Source of the DNA: Cladophialophora immunda
Lineage: Eukaryota; Ascomycota; Eurotiomycetes; Chaetothyriales; Herpotrichiellaceae
Length of the DNA: 64,000 nucleotides
Direction of reading: 5' to 3'
Assembly (NCBI RefSeq): GCF_000835495.1
Contig: NW_015622541.1
Location: forward strand, 2,604,001 to 2,668,000
Position 1 is the stretch's first letter; each line of letters opens with the position of its first letter. The translations under genes and the position numbers were made by a program. Shown piece by piece: positions 1 through 11,724 of this stretch. The notes below the pieces were generated by a model. That model saw nothing but the letters and a program-made list of their open reading frames with translations. It was not told the origin of the DNA and did no database searches.

Positions 1-523
1 AACCGCTGAGACACGAGACTCATCGAAGACAGCGTCTCTGGGGGGAGGTGAGAGAGAATATGGGTGAGAACCTCTGTAACTTGTTAGAACCTGTTTTGTA
101 CGAATGTGTCATTCACCTCGTACCATTCGGGAAGTTCTCAATTGAAACCCTCGAAGTCTTGTCTTTCGAAGATGGAATAACCTGGAAGATCATGCCATCG
201 GATGGTTTCCGATATTGTGTGTGTGCCCTTTCATACTCGTCGATACGACTACCAGGAGAGCCTTGAGAGGAACTGTCTCGACTGCTTATCCATCTGGCGT
301 TGGAGGACCGTCCACGCTGGGTGCCGCTGGAGTGTACGGAGACATTGTCAAACGGTTCATCTGCATCTGGAGTCGGTTCACTGGGGCTTCTCGTGGAGGG
401 CAAGCCGCCAGAGGCCTCATGTTCAACGTCTGGAAGTCCATGCTGTGTAGAAGGCGAGGGGAGTTGCTGGGTTGGTTCTACTGAAGTCGCGTTTTGAGAG
501 GCTTCAGAGGGCGCAGGGTGCAT
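1..523 (-). CDS. Unknown protein, N-terminal part, runs off left edge
   Basis: An ATG at 523 opens a Ser/Pro/Gln-rich reading frame of about 135 codons. I do not recognise the protein; it looks disordered and polar. The frame would stop at 113, but a donor (GTGAAT, exon end 117), a CTAAC branch-like site near 80-90 and a polypyrimidine-CAG acceptor ending at 38 suggest an intron. The next exon would run from 37 leftwards out of the window and stays open in the matching phase. A GTACGA donor a few bases earlier is an alternative. It could instead be a short complete protein of 136 residues or a chance frame. Confidence 0.33.
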
Positions 524-1224
524 AAAAAGTTTGAAGAGAAAACTGGTTGGATTGTCAAGACTGAGCCAAGGGTTGGGTCAGTCTAAAAGTCTGGCGCAGG
601 TATGGTTTGAGAGAATCTGTTGTCTATCGTAGAGAGATCAAGCAGAAAGGAGGCGTGTTGTCACTACTGATGAATCTCAGCGGATGATTCAATCTCGGGC
701 GATAGAAGTAGGCTAGCCACTTTGGAACTAGTCTTGCAGGACACGCTGAATTAACCATTTCAAGGCTGCGCTCATGTCAACATCCCTCCAGCCCGCTCCT
801 GGTCCTCAATCTGTGTTAAGATACCTACATCTACACCATCTCTGGCCTCACGAGACAGCTGCTCTGGGTACGTTATTCTTGTCTCGGTATACTTTGAAGT
901 TGAGGAGAAAGGAAGTGTATACAGGCCAATGTCTAAATGGAGGACTATGGTCCTGGATATGAGAGATTAGGACCACTCCAGGAGGTTTTCTTATACCAAA
1001 TTATAGGAATCCGGTGAACACTCTGGCGCAACGGAGATTAGATGATTAGTAGTGCAACCAAGACATCGGCATAGCAGGATCAACACCATCTCTCGGTAAG
1101 GTACAACCTCGACTCAAGCCTGAGGCTTTGCAAGAAGTCATGTCTCCCCACTCTTGCCAAAGATACCCCCACACATTACTACTCAATCACAACTTTACGA
1201 CCTTCTTCCTCCCAGTGGTAAGTC
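524..1224. other. Intergenic, nothing recognised
   Basis: This is the spacer between the 5' end of the left-edge gene and the 3' end of the acetate transporter gene. Only short frames without coding character are present. Confidence 0.6.
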
Positions 1225-2477
1225 CTAGGCCTGCTCTTTGGTCGTCTTCTTTCTCTCCGACGCGCCCTTAATCTTTGTGCTCAGATCTCCGGTGGGGAGA
1301 TTAAGGGGGAAGTCGACAGCCATCAGTATCATTGTGAAGAACAAATACCAGCCGAAGACACAGAAAACGAAGACGAATGCCCCGGCAGCCTGTTTATCAA
1401 TTAGTCTATCTTCATGCGGTAGACCGTTCTCGGAAACACTTGAAGACACAAACTGTGGAAATTTCTGTTCCCAGCCGTTGTTCCGCGCAGTCGAGTGATA
1501 TCTTAAACCACAATGAGTAACTTACCTTTTGACACTTTCCAGCAATGGCTGTCTTTCCTTCTGCCATCGTCCAATAGGTAGCCATTAACATAATGAAGGC
1601 GAGATCAATGAAGAAAAACACCAAGACAAACGTGATGTTTGTCCTCAGTGAAGCCACCAGGAAGAAGAAGGTCACAAGAGCCATAACCATGAAGAAGAAT
1701 GCTGTTAAAGTGATCATCAGCAGAGTTGCAGATTCTAGCAGAGGGATTCTCACCGAAGCTCGAGTAGAACTGTTCGGCGCCACCAGGATGGGTAGTGTAG
1801 TAGGCCTGCGCGTTAAAATCGGGCTGGAGTGTGGCTCCCATTGCTAACCAGAAGGCGCCTTGAAAAGAATGGTGTTAATTGGTCCCTCACCTCGAAGACA
1901 ATATCTGACAACAGCTGCATAGTCATTTGGCTTACCATAGCAAGCGAAAACAACAAAGGGAAATGTATTGCCAATGATGAATTCCAGCACACAGCCTAGG
2001 ACTTGAAGCATGCCGCCGAAGAAAAAGAATAGTCCTCTGCAATGACAAGTTAGTCGGTGGATGAAGGACGCAACTGGGCACGAAAAGAGCAGACAGAACT
2101 TACATGATGGCCGCGCCACCACCCCCGGAGCCTCGCCAACCCATAAGATTACACCCTAAAGGCATAGAAGCGATCAAGAACCCCATCAACGGCCTGCGAC
2201 CCGACAGTCAGTTGACCGGTCTGCGGGTAGTAGGTTTCCTGTCTGAATACACTTACATAGGAGTAGGGTTTGCAAATGTGCTTCGAAGATGTCCTAGCCT
2301 CTGGGTGTAAGGGCTAAGGTACATCGACTCGAAGACTTCTCTTGGGATGACCACACTGGAGGCGGTCTGGTAGCGCGTCAAGTATTCATTTCGTTGGTCC
2401 TGAATCTTGTCTTCTGCCGATGTCCCGCCCTGCAAAGTGTTCTCTGTGCCGCTATATCGTTGCCCGTTGGTCTCCAT
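1225..2477 (-). CDS. GPR1/FUN34/YaaH family acetate transporter
   Basis: Predicted plasma-membrane acetate/ammonium transporter of the AceTr family (yeast Ady2/Ato, Aspergillus AcpA). Six exons give 285 residues: 2477-2257, 2193-2104, 2036-1936, 1858-1754, 1701-1526 and 1389-1225. All phases close and the introns have good donors. The family signature NPTPMPLMG lies at about residues 70-78. It is followed by conserved stretches such as LMGWRGSGGGGAA, GNTFPFVVFACYG, LAMGATLQPDF and SLRTN, and by a last helix ending in the VDFPL.LPTGDLS motif. Six membrane segments are expected. The C-terminus is short and basic. The N-terminal 60 residues are polar and cytosolic. The family is usually induced by acetate and repressed by glucose; I saw no clear regulatory site for this. 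Confidence 0.93.
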
Positions 2478-3906
2478 GTTGATTCAATCTTTTACTTCGA
2501 GTCTTGCGTAATAGGTTGTTCTGGACAAGAATTTGTCCGCGACAGGCAGAAAGATGCAAGCAACAGTGCTCGAGTAAACGACCATTGTTCCTTTAGGGGC
2601 CTTTATAGCCCGGTTCTTCCGTCGACCGTCTTTCCATGCAAGACGAATGCTAACGATTGACCTCGACCAACATCCACGTCATAGGTGCCAGCTGACCTGT
2701 TGTTCCACCAGGAGATGAGGATACTACAGGCCAAAGCGGTAGGGCATCGGTGAGATTAGCAAATTTATCCCTTGAGCTCGACTTGATCTGTTGATAAATG
2801 GGCCGATCGTTTGAGACGGGTCCCGCGGAGAGTACGACGGCTCACCAGTCGGCACATGTTTGAGGTCAACCGGTATAGCCGTGCACTCCATTCGGAAGAC
2901 AACATACTCGCTTGTCCACTTTGGATTCATGGACGTGCCGTATGTGGGATCGTGACGAAGGTCTCGACTGCCGTGGTGTGCTTGTTCGATGTCATGATCA
3001 ACGACACTGCCTGGGGCTGCTGTGCTGATCGAGCGATTAACGCACTATAAGTGAAGGACCCAGATAGAAGGTACTTGACGCAACCGCGAGCGCGCTTGAA
3101 GGATCAGTAGGACGGAATACTTTCACCATTTTGAAAGCTTACTCTTAAACAAAGGTCATTGATTGGGCGAAGGAACCAACAATACTCCATGAGGGTGGAC
3201 TAGGAACTGGAGTTTGCTTGTATCATCTTGCCTTCCATTCCTCCCCACTCATGATTAATCCTCAGTTCATAGCACGGTCACAATTTGCACTTAGCTCAAC
3301 GGTTACCTTGATGTCTGCAGACAACGCTCAGCTAAAAGGAAGATCGTATTGAAGTAAGTTGGACCCGCGGAGCTTCCCGTACCAGTGATATAGGAGCTTG
3401 TCTATTCCGCCCGGACCAGACGGCAATTCCCCCCTGGTCACGAAATCACCGCGTTGGTTGAGGATCTGGATTCTAATGATGTGTATTTCCGCTCCCTTGG
3501 TGGCACAGTCCTCAAACGATCACTTCAAACATTGCATTGGAAATATGGACAAGACATCACCACCCTTATTTCCACTGACCCTGTTCGTCACCTCTCGCAT
3601 GACTTGAGCCACTATATTCTCCCTCCGCTATCTCCAAAAGTCCTCCGTCTCCTGAAGATGTCATGAAATATAGTATTCTCCTTCGCCTATTGGCTTACAA
3701 AAAGCCGTATGTCTGAGGCGTTGATGGAGAAAGCAAAAGTCGATGATTTAGCTACATGCATTGATATCCATTCAGCATGAGACAACATATCCTAGGTCCC
3801 TTTTTGAGTCTCGCCGTTCGTCCTGTTCAAGTGAATACCAGAGGAGAAGATTTCCCCCAACTCGACGATGACAAAGACAGTTCTGTTTGTGCTGAAGTTG
3901 AACACC
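2478..3906. other. Gene-poor spacer with coding-like fragments
   Basis: This includes the upstream region of the acetate transporter and the 3' flank of the triad-family gene. Two stretches look faintly coding (2724-3044 minus and about 3377-3666 plus), but no complete gene model could be built. Confidence 0.5.
2724..3044 (-). pseudogene. Coding-like exon fragment of unknown gene
   Basis: On the minus strand an open frame of about 106 codons follows an acceptor-like TATAG (3045-3049) and ends at a stop at 2724. Its amino-acid composition looks coding (NPKWTSEYVVFRMECTAIPV is one segment), yet no upstream exon with a start could be joined to it. It may be an internal or last exon of a gene I cannot assemble, or a relic. 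I do not recognise the family. Confidence 0.2.
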
Positions 3907-5444
3907 TCATTTAACTTCATCCTCACGCTCCATTGCAAAATTGTACTCCCATTGTCTCTCCTCCTCCTCACGCTGCAAGGCTCTTAAGCGAGTCAGATTT
4001 TCCTCCATCGACATCGCCTCCTCATCAGTCTCCAATGATCTTAAGATCGACGAATTGTACTCCATTTGCTTCTCCTCTTCCTCCTGCTTACGCTCCAATG
4101 CTCTTAAGATGGACAAATTGTTCTTCCTTTGCCGCTCCTCCTGCTCCTCCTCGAATTCGCGTATATCCTTCATAATCATTTCTTGGTGGTCTAGCTCCAG
4201 CTCAAACGCGTTGAGGTTGTCGTCGTCGAGCCAATTCGTGCGATGACGAGGCCGAGTCCCCCAGACTTTATTTGCAGCAGACCAAATTGACTCGTGGAAG
4301 GCCTTGCAGGTCTCCCACTGATATTTTCCGAAACTGCCACTTACTGTGGCACCCTCGATGAAGCGGTTGAGGATTTGACGACATGCGGCCTCAGATTCGG
4401 CATCGCCGTACTCATCCCAAACAAACTCCTCTGTGTGCCTCAAGTTGTATAACGCTTGGCCAGCAGTTCCACGCTTGCCTCGGGTGTTCAATAGTTCTAG
4501 CTTCCGTTCCTCAAGCTCCCAGCTCACGAGTCCAAAGTGCTCTGTGACAGCAGCAATGGATAGCTGTCTGCATGTGGTCACACATTAGCCGCTTCATCTG
4601 ATGAGGTACTAGACTCGTTGGGTCAGAGGATCAGTCACAAGCCACATGCGATGTTGCTCACTGGTCAAGAAGCAGGCTAATGTCCGAGGCTCGTATCTCA
4701 GACTACGCAATTTCCGCCTACCATGAACCGCTTGGCAAGTATACACTCAGTGCTATTTGCGGAAGATAATGAAACAAAGGATCTAGTCATACCGAAATAA
4801 GCAGAACGGGTTTTTGTCCTCCGATATAATCTCATGCAAGCAGATGCGCATACACTGAGTCTGACTCAGGGGTTCTTGGGATGGTCCCTTGCTTTGGTCA
4901 GAAAATATTCTGGAAGCTTCGAGTTAGTAGAGGCGGGATAGCCTACCGGGACCCATGGGTCGAGTTGTTGTTGCCCGGACGAGAGACGAGAGCTCCATCT
5001 CGCCGCTCGCGCCTGGATTTCCTGGACTAACATATCCTCGCGCAAGACACTGATACCACTTGGTGAAGCCGAATCGATGAGCAATCCGGTTTTTGTGCAT
5101 CGTGCTATACGGTGACGACCAAGATTATAAAATTGAAAGTCATGCTGTTCCTTATGGCCTGCCTCCGCCTTGATGTCACGGGCTACCTGGATCGCGAATG
5201 AAGTGCATCGACCTGGCTGCCGCAATAATTCCTCGAAGTCGATTTCCGCGTCAATCAAGTGGTGTATACGAGATTCCCGTAGAGCCTGGGGATTCTCAAC
5301 GTAGTCTTCATACGTAAGGTTCGCCTTCTTCAGAAGGAAATCGATCATCCAAAACGTTGTGTATGGTGTGAGAGTGAAAACATAAGCCCAGCTGTCTTGC
5401 AGGGACCAAGCATCGTATCCCGTGCTCTCTTGTGATGTTGACAT
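3907..5444 (-). CDS. Unrecognised family, candidate Cys-His-Asp triad protein (copy A)
   Basis: Three exons (5444-4947, 4887-4793, 4567-3907) encode 417 residues. I do not recognise a named family. The protein is homologous along its length to the product of 14448-15977: both share PGRCTSFA, a G.HR.A.C..T..LID block and a C-terminal GK.QW..C...HE.IW.AA...WG block. C80 starts a predicted helix, H111 sits in a predicted strand and D124 in the next. This order and spacing recall papain-like, NlpC/P60 or transglutaminase-like enzymes; that is inference from pattern only. The C-terminal third is a Glu/Arg-rich coiled coil with three related LR.LE.EEE segments. Exon 2 is exactly 95 nt in both copies. 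Intron 2 is 225 nt here against 63 nt in copy B. The gene is divergent from the NLR gene. Confidence 0.82.
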
Positions 5445-5936
5445 GGCTGTACGGTGGGTGAGAGATACTTTGAGGCTTGGGCATTTACTCGTGCGTCGGG
5501 CAGAGCTTTCTTTCTGTGATTGACAAGCTCTCGCAAGGCTGTCGCCGAAAAGATATGGTGGCGAGTTGCCCACTCACGTACCTCGTATCCACTAGCTCTT
5601 CGGCTCCTGGCACCAGCTGGCGCTCTCCCGAGCCACTTGTGTAGGGCGCGTGACAAAACAACAATGGTGTCCAAGTCAAGAAGGTGAGCGATCAATTGCC
5701 AAGGCGCGGATACGAAGCAACAGGCGGCTCGGCGGCTCGAGCCTCGTTCAGCCTTCAGCCTTCAGCCTTCCACTGAAGTACGGGCTGGTGAGGCTGCATA
5801 GGTTCTCCCCACGGGGCACAAATATATATCTTGACATCTCCCTTTGATGAAGTTGGGTGCGAGCCGGGATTAGTCGTTATCGCCATCCATTCTTCTCGAT
5901 GATTTTGGTGATGAGAATCACTTGCATATATCAATC
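5445..5936. promoter_or_regulatory. Divergent promoter of copy A and NLR gene
   Basis: These 492 bp separate the two divergent start codons, so both genes probably share this control region. It contains an AT-rich TATA-like stretch (AAATATATATC near 5820) on the NLR side and a CAGCCTT direct repeat, three copies at about 5749-5769. No known operator was recognised. Confidence 0.4.
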
Positions 5937-8900
5937 ATGGTTTCCATCATTGACCCTCAGGCAGCCCTCACCCCGCTATTTCCCAGCGACGCACAGTCCG
6001 ATCAGGGTCCCCAGGCCACGTAGGGCAATCGAAATTCCATCATTCCGACTCAAGCTAAATGCTGTGGACAGGGTGATCATTGTTCCTGATATTGGAAACC
6101 CCCACAGCGCAACTTCGTGGGCAGAAGGTTCCTCTTCATGGCTGCGGTCCCTTTTGCCTGGAGTATTGGCTCATCCCATTGTTCTCGAGTTCCGCTACAG
6201 TCGCGGGAGCGGCGATAATTTCTCATGGGACCAAATCGTTCATTGCGGGGACTCCTTATTGGAAGTGGTCCTGGGCGAAGTCAGCGGTTCCTCTGTAAGG
6301 GGGCTCGCTACTCATCTTGTACGTGCTGATTTCGACCAGGGACTGCCGCGGCCGCTTTTCTTTGTAGGTCATGGCGTGGGAGGTCTGGTGGTCAAACGAG
6401 TGCGCCACAACATACAAAGCTAGCCATGGCATTGCTGACTCTTGAGAGGTTGTTGCAGTCCTCTGCAGTCAATTTTATCGGCGCACCTTTGAGGACATCA
6501 TTGCACGGCTCGCGGGGATCGTGTTCCTTGGGGCGCCGCATCCGACCTTTGAAAATTCGCAACTCTGGTCAAAGCTTCCGTTGCTTCTGCGATCCAGCAC
6601 GAGACTTCCAAAGAGCGTTATAGGGTCTAGCATCGCACTCGTCTCCACCATTGCTCGAATCTGCCAATCTTTTGATGAAGTCGTCCCGGAAGTCCCGGTG
6701 CTATCAGTCTATGAAGGAAAAGCGACAAAGCTGCCTTCTGCGTTTTTAAACTCGAAGCGAGAAATAGTAGGTCGAAGCAGTTCCGTTAGAGTCCGTCTCT
6801 TTGACGCACCTCAAGCTTGTTGACCGCGAGTTTTGCGCGACCCAAGCCAAAAACGAGTATCTGGTCAAATCCGACTCCAGTCATAATGAAATTTGCAAAA
6901 TCTTGCCCGGGACAGAGCTATACCAACGTCTTTCTGCATTCTTGAGGATTGCACAGGATACTTATTTGCGGACCTCTGCCCCATCTAGCCGGCAAGGTAA
7001 GCAGCCTCTCCACCTTGTCATTCCTTGCTGACCACGAAATATAGGCCCACCTAGCCTTGTGGCCTGGACTGCTACTGCATCCGAGGCCCATGAAATTAGT
7101 ATCTTCCTTCGAAAATCCCACTGTTTACCTCTGTGCCTAACTGATATCAGCTTGTCCTCCGCAAGAACCTGAAAACAATAATGACAGCACCGATGCAATC
7201 GCTGGATCTTCGGATGTTTCGGGCTACGAGGTAGTCCCGCTCAGAAATGGCTCTGCCACCTGCAAGACGACACTAAATCTTCCAATACACTTCATCCAAG
7301 CTCACAGTCCCAGCCCCGACTTTGTAGGACGCGAAGATGTCTTGCAGCAGATAAGGCAGGCACTTCATCCCCCTCAACCAAACGACCATCACTCGAGGTC
7401 CGCTGGTCTTAGAACCTTCGCGCTCTGTGGTATCGGGGGCGTTGGAAAGACACAAGTGGCTGCCCATTATGCGTTTGAAAGCAGAAACGTGTTCGATGCG
7501 ATCTTTTTCTTGAATTCCAGCGACGCCTCGAAACTATCCCAAGCGTTCTCGGATATATCCAGGGCAATTGGTCTGACAACAGACGCTAATGCTACCAATC
7601 AAACAGTGACCAAAGACCTTGTTCTAGGGTGGCTGTCACAGCCAGTACATGAACTGTACGATTCCACGCAAAGGGCTGGGTCAAATGGGAGAGCGGAGCC
7701 AAGGTGGCTGCTGGTCTTTGACAACGCTGACAACTTGGCTATTTTGCGCGACTTCTGGCCAGTTTCAGGCAATGGTTCGATTCTAATTACTAGTCGAGAT
7801 CCTCTTGCGAAGTCTCGGTCTCACGTCTCGGTGTCTGATGGAATTGACCTCGAGCCGCTGGATACGAAAACGGCCGGCAGCTTAATACGCCGCCTGACCA
7901 GCCGCAACCAGAGCAAGGACCTCGAAACGTCTGAAGATATCGCGCGGAAGTTGTCTGGGCTGCCACTCGCCATTAATCAGATCTCGGGTACAATCATTCG
8001 GCGCGATTTATCCCTAGCAGAGTTCTCTGAGCTGTATGAACAAGAAGCACTCCGGACTGACTTCCACAAGGTGAGCCTCGAGACGGGACCAGGAGTCAAA
8101 ACGCTATGGACCGTTTGGGCATTTGAGGACATCGGCGCCACTGCTACAGCCTTGCTCGGTGTGATTGCCTTCCTTGATCCAGATCGAATTTCAGAAGAGC
8201 TGTTATGCTGCGGCCAAGGCGTTCAAGAGAATCTCCTGCCCCCTCATTACCCCAGCTCTACTCAAAGCTTCATCGATTCTCGCACTGAACTTTTGACATC
8301 CTCACTCATCAAACGTGACAAAGAGCGGCAAGAAATCACGATTCATCGAATCTTGCAAGATGCCACTTGCGCGCGGCTGAACGAAACCGCACTTCAAGCA
8401 AATTTCAAAGCCGTGGTTGAACTCCTGCACCACTCGTGGCCATTTGGCGAATTCGACTATGATATGAAAAGATGGCCTTGTTGTGAGCGGCTCGTCAGCC
8501 ACGTGGCCAGTATGGGTCGTCTCTGCGATACAGATGACAAATTCCAACGTGTGGAAGGCATACAGCCGAAGCTAGCACGCTTGCTCATGGACGCAGGCTG
8601 GTGAGTTTGCTCTGCTCGATCACTTCAAGTCGCTGAGACAAGCAGGTACCACTTTGAGCGGAGCAACATTGCGGAAGCAAGACTTCATTTCGAAGCCTGC
8701 CGAAAGATCTGTAACATTGCCCCAGAGACAACAGCCATTACACGTGGAGATAATGAGTTCTGCTTGGCTGAGATGTCTTTCGTCCTGCATGATGCTGCCA
8801 TGGCCATCAAACACGCCAGGTCCTGCATTGAAATATTCGAAAATTGTGATCTTCGCAACGAGGACCAATGGCGGCTTCTGCAAGCATATAATGAGCTCTG

Positions 8901-9647
8901 CGTGGCCTATCTCGCGGCAGGGCAGTTTGAGAACGCTATTCTGCAGGCCGACCTGGCCATAGCGACATATGCCGCGACTTCGAGCAGCGAATATCCCGAA
9001 TGGCCCACCATCAACAAGGGCCAGGCGCTGTGCAATCTTGGACGCCTTGATGAAGCATCACAGGTCCTCGAAGATTATTTGCGGTATAGGGAAGCTGCTT
9101 TTGGAAACTTGGACCGTGAGTCGTTCAAGTGAGCCAAACTTCATCGTTTTAGATTCCTACGCTCACAAATAAAGGGCTGGAGTTGCTCTCCATGCTTTAG
9201 GGATTACCCGATGCGCTCAGGGCCAGTTCGCCGAGGGCCTTGATATCTTCTTCAAAGCTTTGGCTCAATTCCACGAGACCGTTGGTGCAACTCATTTCCG
9301 AGTCGCAGGCCTATACTACAGCATTGCGAAAGCGTACAGAGCAATTGGCCAAAGTGAGGAAGCATGGTGAGTAGGACTCTAGCTTTCGGACCCGGGCAGT
9401 AACTGAGTGTTCCAGCGCAATGCTCAAGAAGTCTGTCGATGTATACAGCAAGAGACCAGATCTTGCCGCCAGAACGGCCAAAGCCGCATTTGCACTCGCC
9501 CATCTCGAGTTGGCCCTTGGGTCCGTGGACGAGGCCACTCATGCACGAAGCACTGGCAACATGTGGTTGCAGAAGCTGTGCACCAATTCTGGGCGAGTGT
9601 TCAACGAAAGCGACCTGGACTCGCTTGTTCCCCACTGGCACAAGTAA
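5937..9647 (+). CDS. NLR-type protein: alpha/beta-hydrolase-like, NB-ARC, TPR
   Basis: Fungal STAND/NLR protein, a class linked to non-self recognition and regulated cell death. Nine exons (5937-6019, 6072-6399, 6449-6766, 6816-6996, 7045-7098, 7151-8600, 8646-9128, 9175-9366, 9416-9647) give 1106 residues; all phases close. Residues 28-260 form a SesB-like alpha/beta-hydrolase domain (IIVPDIG, AGIVFLGAPH). Its nucleophile elbow reads GHGVGG, with Gly where Ser is expected. NB-ARC follows: DFVGRE linker, P-loop GIGGVGKT near 414-421, Walker B LLVFDNAD near 507, ILITSR sensor, GLPLAI near 590. Residues 805-1090 hold TPR-like helical repeats. The acceptor of exon 3 (GAG) is weak, and the 54-nt exon 5 could be skipped in frame. 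The neighbours suggest a recognition or defence cluster. Confidence 0.88.
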
Positions 9648-9988
9648 AGGAATCGATTGCCCAAAGTCGGAGCATTTTAAGATCCAGCAGAACTTGGAAT
9701 TTGGCCCGGGGCCACCCACAGGATCCAGGCTCTGAATGGTCTTCGCACTTTGGGACAAGGCAGCAAACCGTAGAACCGTATGTAAACGTGGTTCGCGCGA
9801 TCAGGAGGCTGAGCCTCAAGCGGCTGCCCGCAGCGTGGCTGAGCACAGCTCTTCTCGTGGTCATGGCAAATCTTGCAAAAAGGAACACTTCGACTGCGCT
9901 CTTGTAACCGTGCCAGACTCCGATTCTCACTCTTCACTCGAGTGCGAACATCCGACAATGTATTAAACAGCATTGCGAGGAAACGACC
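9648..9988. other. Intergenic spacer, NLR to CorA-like gene
   Basis: These 341 bp separate two co-directional genes. They must hold the 3' end of one and the promoter of the other. No convincing exon or motif was seen. Confidence 0.5.
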
Positions 9989-11724
9989 ATGGCAAACCTG
10001 CAGCCCCCTTCGGCGCCTGGCTCGAGAAATCCGCCAGACCCAAACAGACATGCTCCTCGAGACTACGCTGCAGCCGTGCACCGGCACTCCCTTCGGTCCA
10101 AAGAACATCATCTGTTTACGGGCACAAATTACCGCTCGTTGGCATTATTCCTGAGAAACAAAAACTCGCGCGCGTCGGCGGGAGCGGGCCAAGCCCCTGG
10201 GCTCTCGCGTGAGCACGACATTCTCATCATCCACGACTTGACGCCGGCCGGGCGTCGCATTACGCGCTTCAACAGCCTCACGGGGCTCCAGGATTTCCAC
10301 AATCATCCCTTGCCGGCAGATCACTGTGGTCAATTGGTGTTCCTACGAGGCTTGCCGTCGCCAGAATGGGTCAATGCGATCGGGGCGCGCTACCGAGTAG
10401 ATCCAGAGCTTTTCTGGCAGCACTTACCCTTGACCTCCGGACACGCAACGTTTGATCTTCCGGCGTTGGCATCTGCGGCCTGCAACATTGCAAAGCTGAC
10501 CGTCACGTCGATCGGGCACCGAACCGTCGGCCATGCGCAATCCGTGCATGGTGGTTCCTCGGTGCTGGAGCCGACTCGCATGAGCGGCAGTGTCCTGGGC
10601 CCGGTGGGACAATCAATTGTCCGAAAGGTTTCCATCCACGACGAGCAGAATTTCTCGATTGAACAAGACGTGCACATCTCAATTATCAAAAGGGGGGAAG
10701 GGTGGCTGGGTGAGTCTGTCTGGTTCGCCAGGCTTCAGTGACTGACTTGCAACTAGCTCTAATCCTCATCGACAGTGGCCGCGATCTCGACGAAGGCTGG
10801 GTTGGGGCGTGGGATAGCAGTCTACATCAATGCAGCAGGGTGGAGGAGATTTTCAGCCCGGTCATCATGAAGGAACCCAGAGTCTGCTTTCAAGGTGCCG
10901 ACGAAGGCGAGAATCCGCCCGTCACAGCACAACGACGGCCCTTTTCCCAAAGCACCTCTCTCTTGTCCGGCGAGCAATACGGATACTACCTCCACGCTCC
11001 AACGATGCGTGTCGACGCATTCTATGCTCTGCATGATGTATTTGCCTTTGTGGCAAGTGCCGAGAATCAATTCCTCAACATGCTGAACGCGAAATACCTG
11101 TCGAACACTCGAAGATACAGTACCATAAGCCAGCTGGAAAAGGAACTCACCAACTTGAGGTACCATAACATGATCGTTCGAGACCACGCTTCCCAGCTTC
11201 AGCGCACAATCGACTGCATTCAGAACAGATGGGACCCCCATTGGATTCGACCGAAGCGCCCAAGACCACCGAACAGGCAAAGCCCCCCGGCAGGTCCTGA
11301 ACAAGGCCCCGAACACCTCCTCGCAGCACACGAAAGCGAGGTCCAGCGAACGGAGGCAGCTGCCTCGATGCTTCTCCGAGATTTCCACGGCTTGCTCCGG
11401 AAAGCCCAGGAACTCTCACAGCGCTACAACGAACGCATCGACGAGATCAGGACCAGCAACATGCTTGCCGAGTCGCGCAAGGCGACGGAGCAGGCCCGAA
11501 GCGTAACCCGGCTCAGCCTGCTTGCCTTCTTGTTTTTGCCGCTCTCGTTCACCACGTCCTTTTTCGGGATGAATTTCCGCGAACTGGGCCCCGACTTGAG
11601 TCTGTGGATCTGGGCCGTGACTTCTGTTCCGGTGTTTGTGTTTGCCCTGCTGTGTTGCTTCTGGGCCGATGTGGTGAAAGGGATATCGCTGTTTGGTCGT
11701 CGTGGCCGAAAGCAGTCAAGGTGA
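9989..11724 (+). CDS. CorA-like Mg2+ transporter family protein
   Basis: Two exons (9989-10709, 10757-11724) give 562 residues. The C-terminal part carries two adjacent membrane helices. The first ends in SFTTSFFGMNF, which contains the GMN motif that forms the selectivity filter in CorA/Mrs2/Alr1 channels. A long helical segment (about residues 330-480) precedes it, as in CorA funnels, interrupted by a Pro-rich loop. The N-terminal half is soluble and poorly conserved to my eye. Fungal genomes hold many such CorA-like proteins with divergent cytosolic domains, often near NLR or HET genes, and their substrate is usually untested. The position directly after the NLR gene, on the same strand, suggests co-inheritance. 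Confidence 0.85.

Noticed and set aside
3377..3666. Plus-strand coding-like frame ending at 3666
   Set aside because: About 95 codons with protein-like composition after a possible acceptor, but no start exon could be joined in phase and no motif was recognised.
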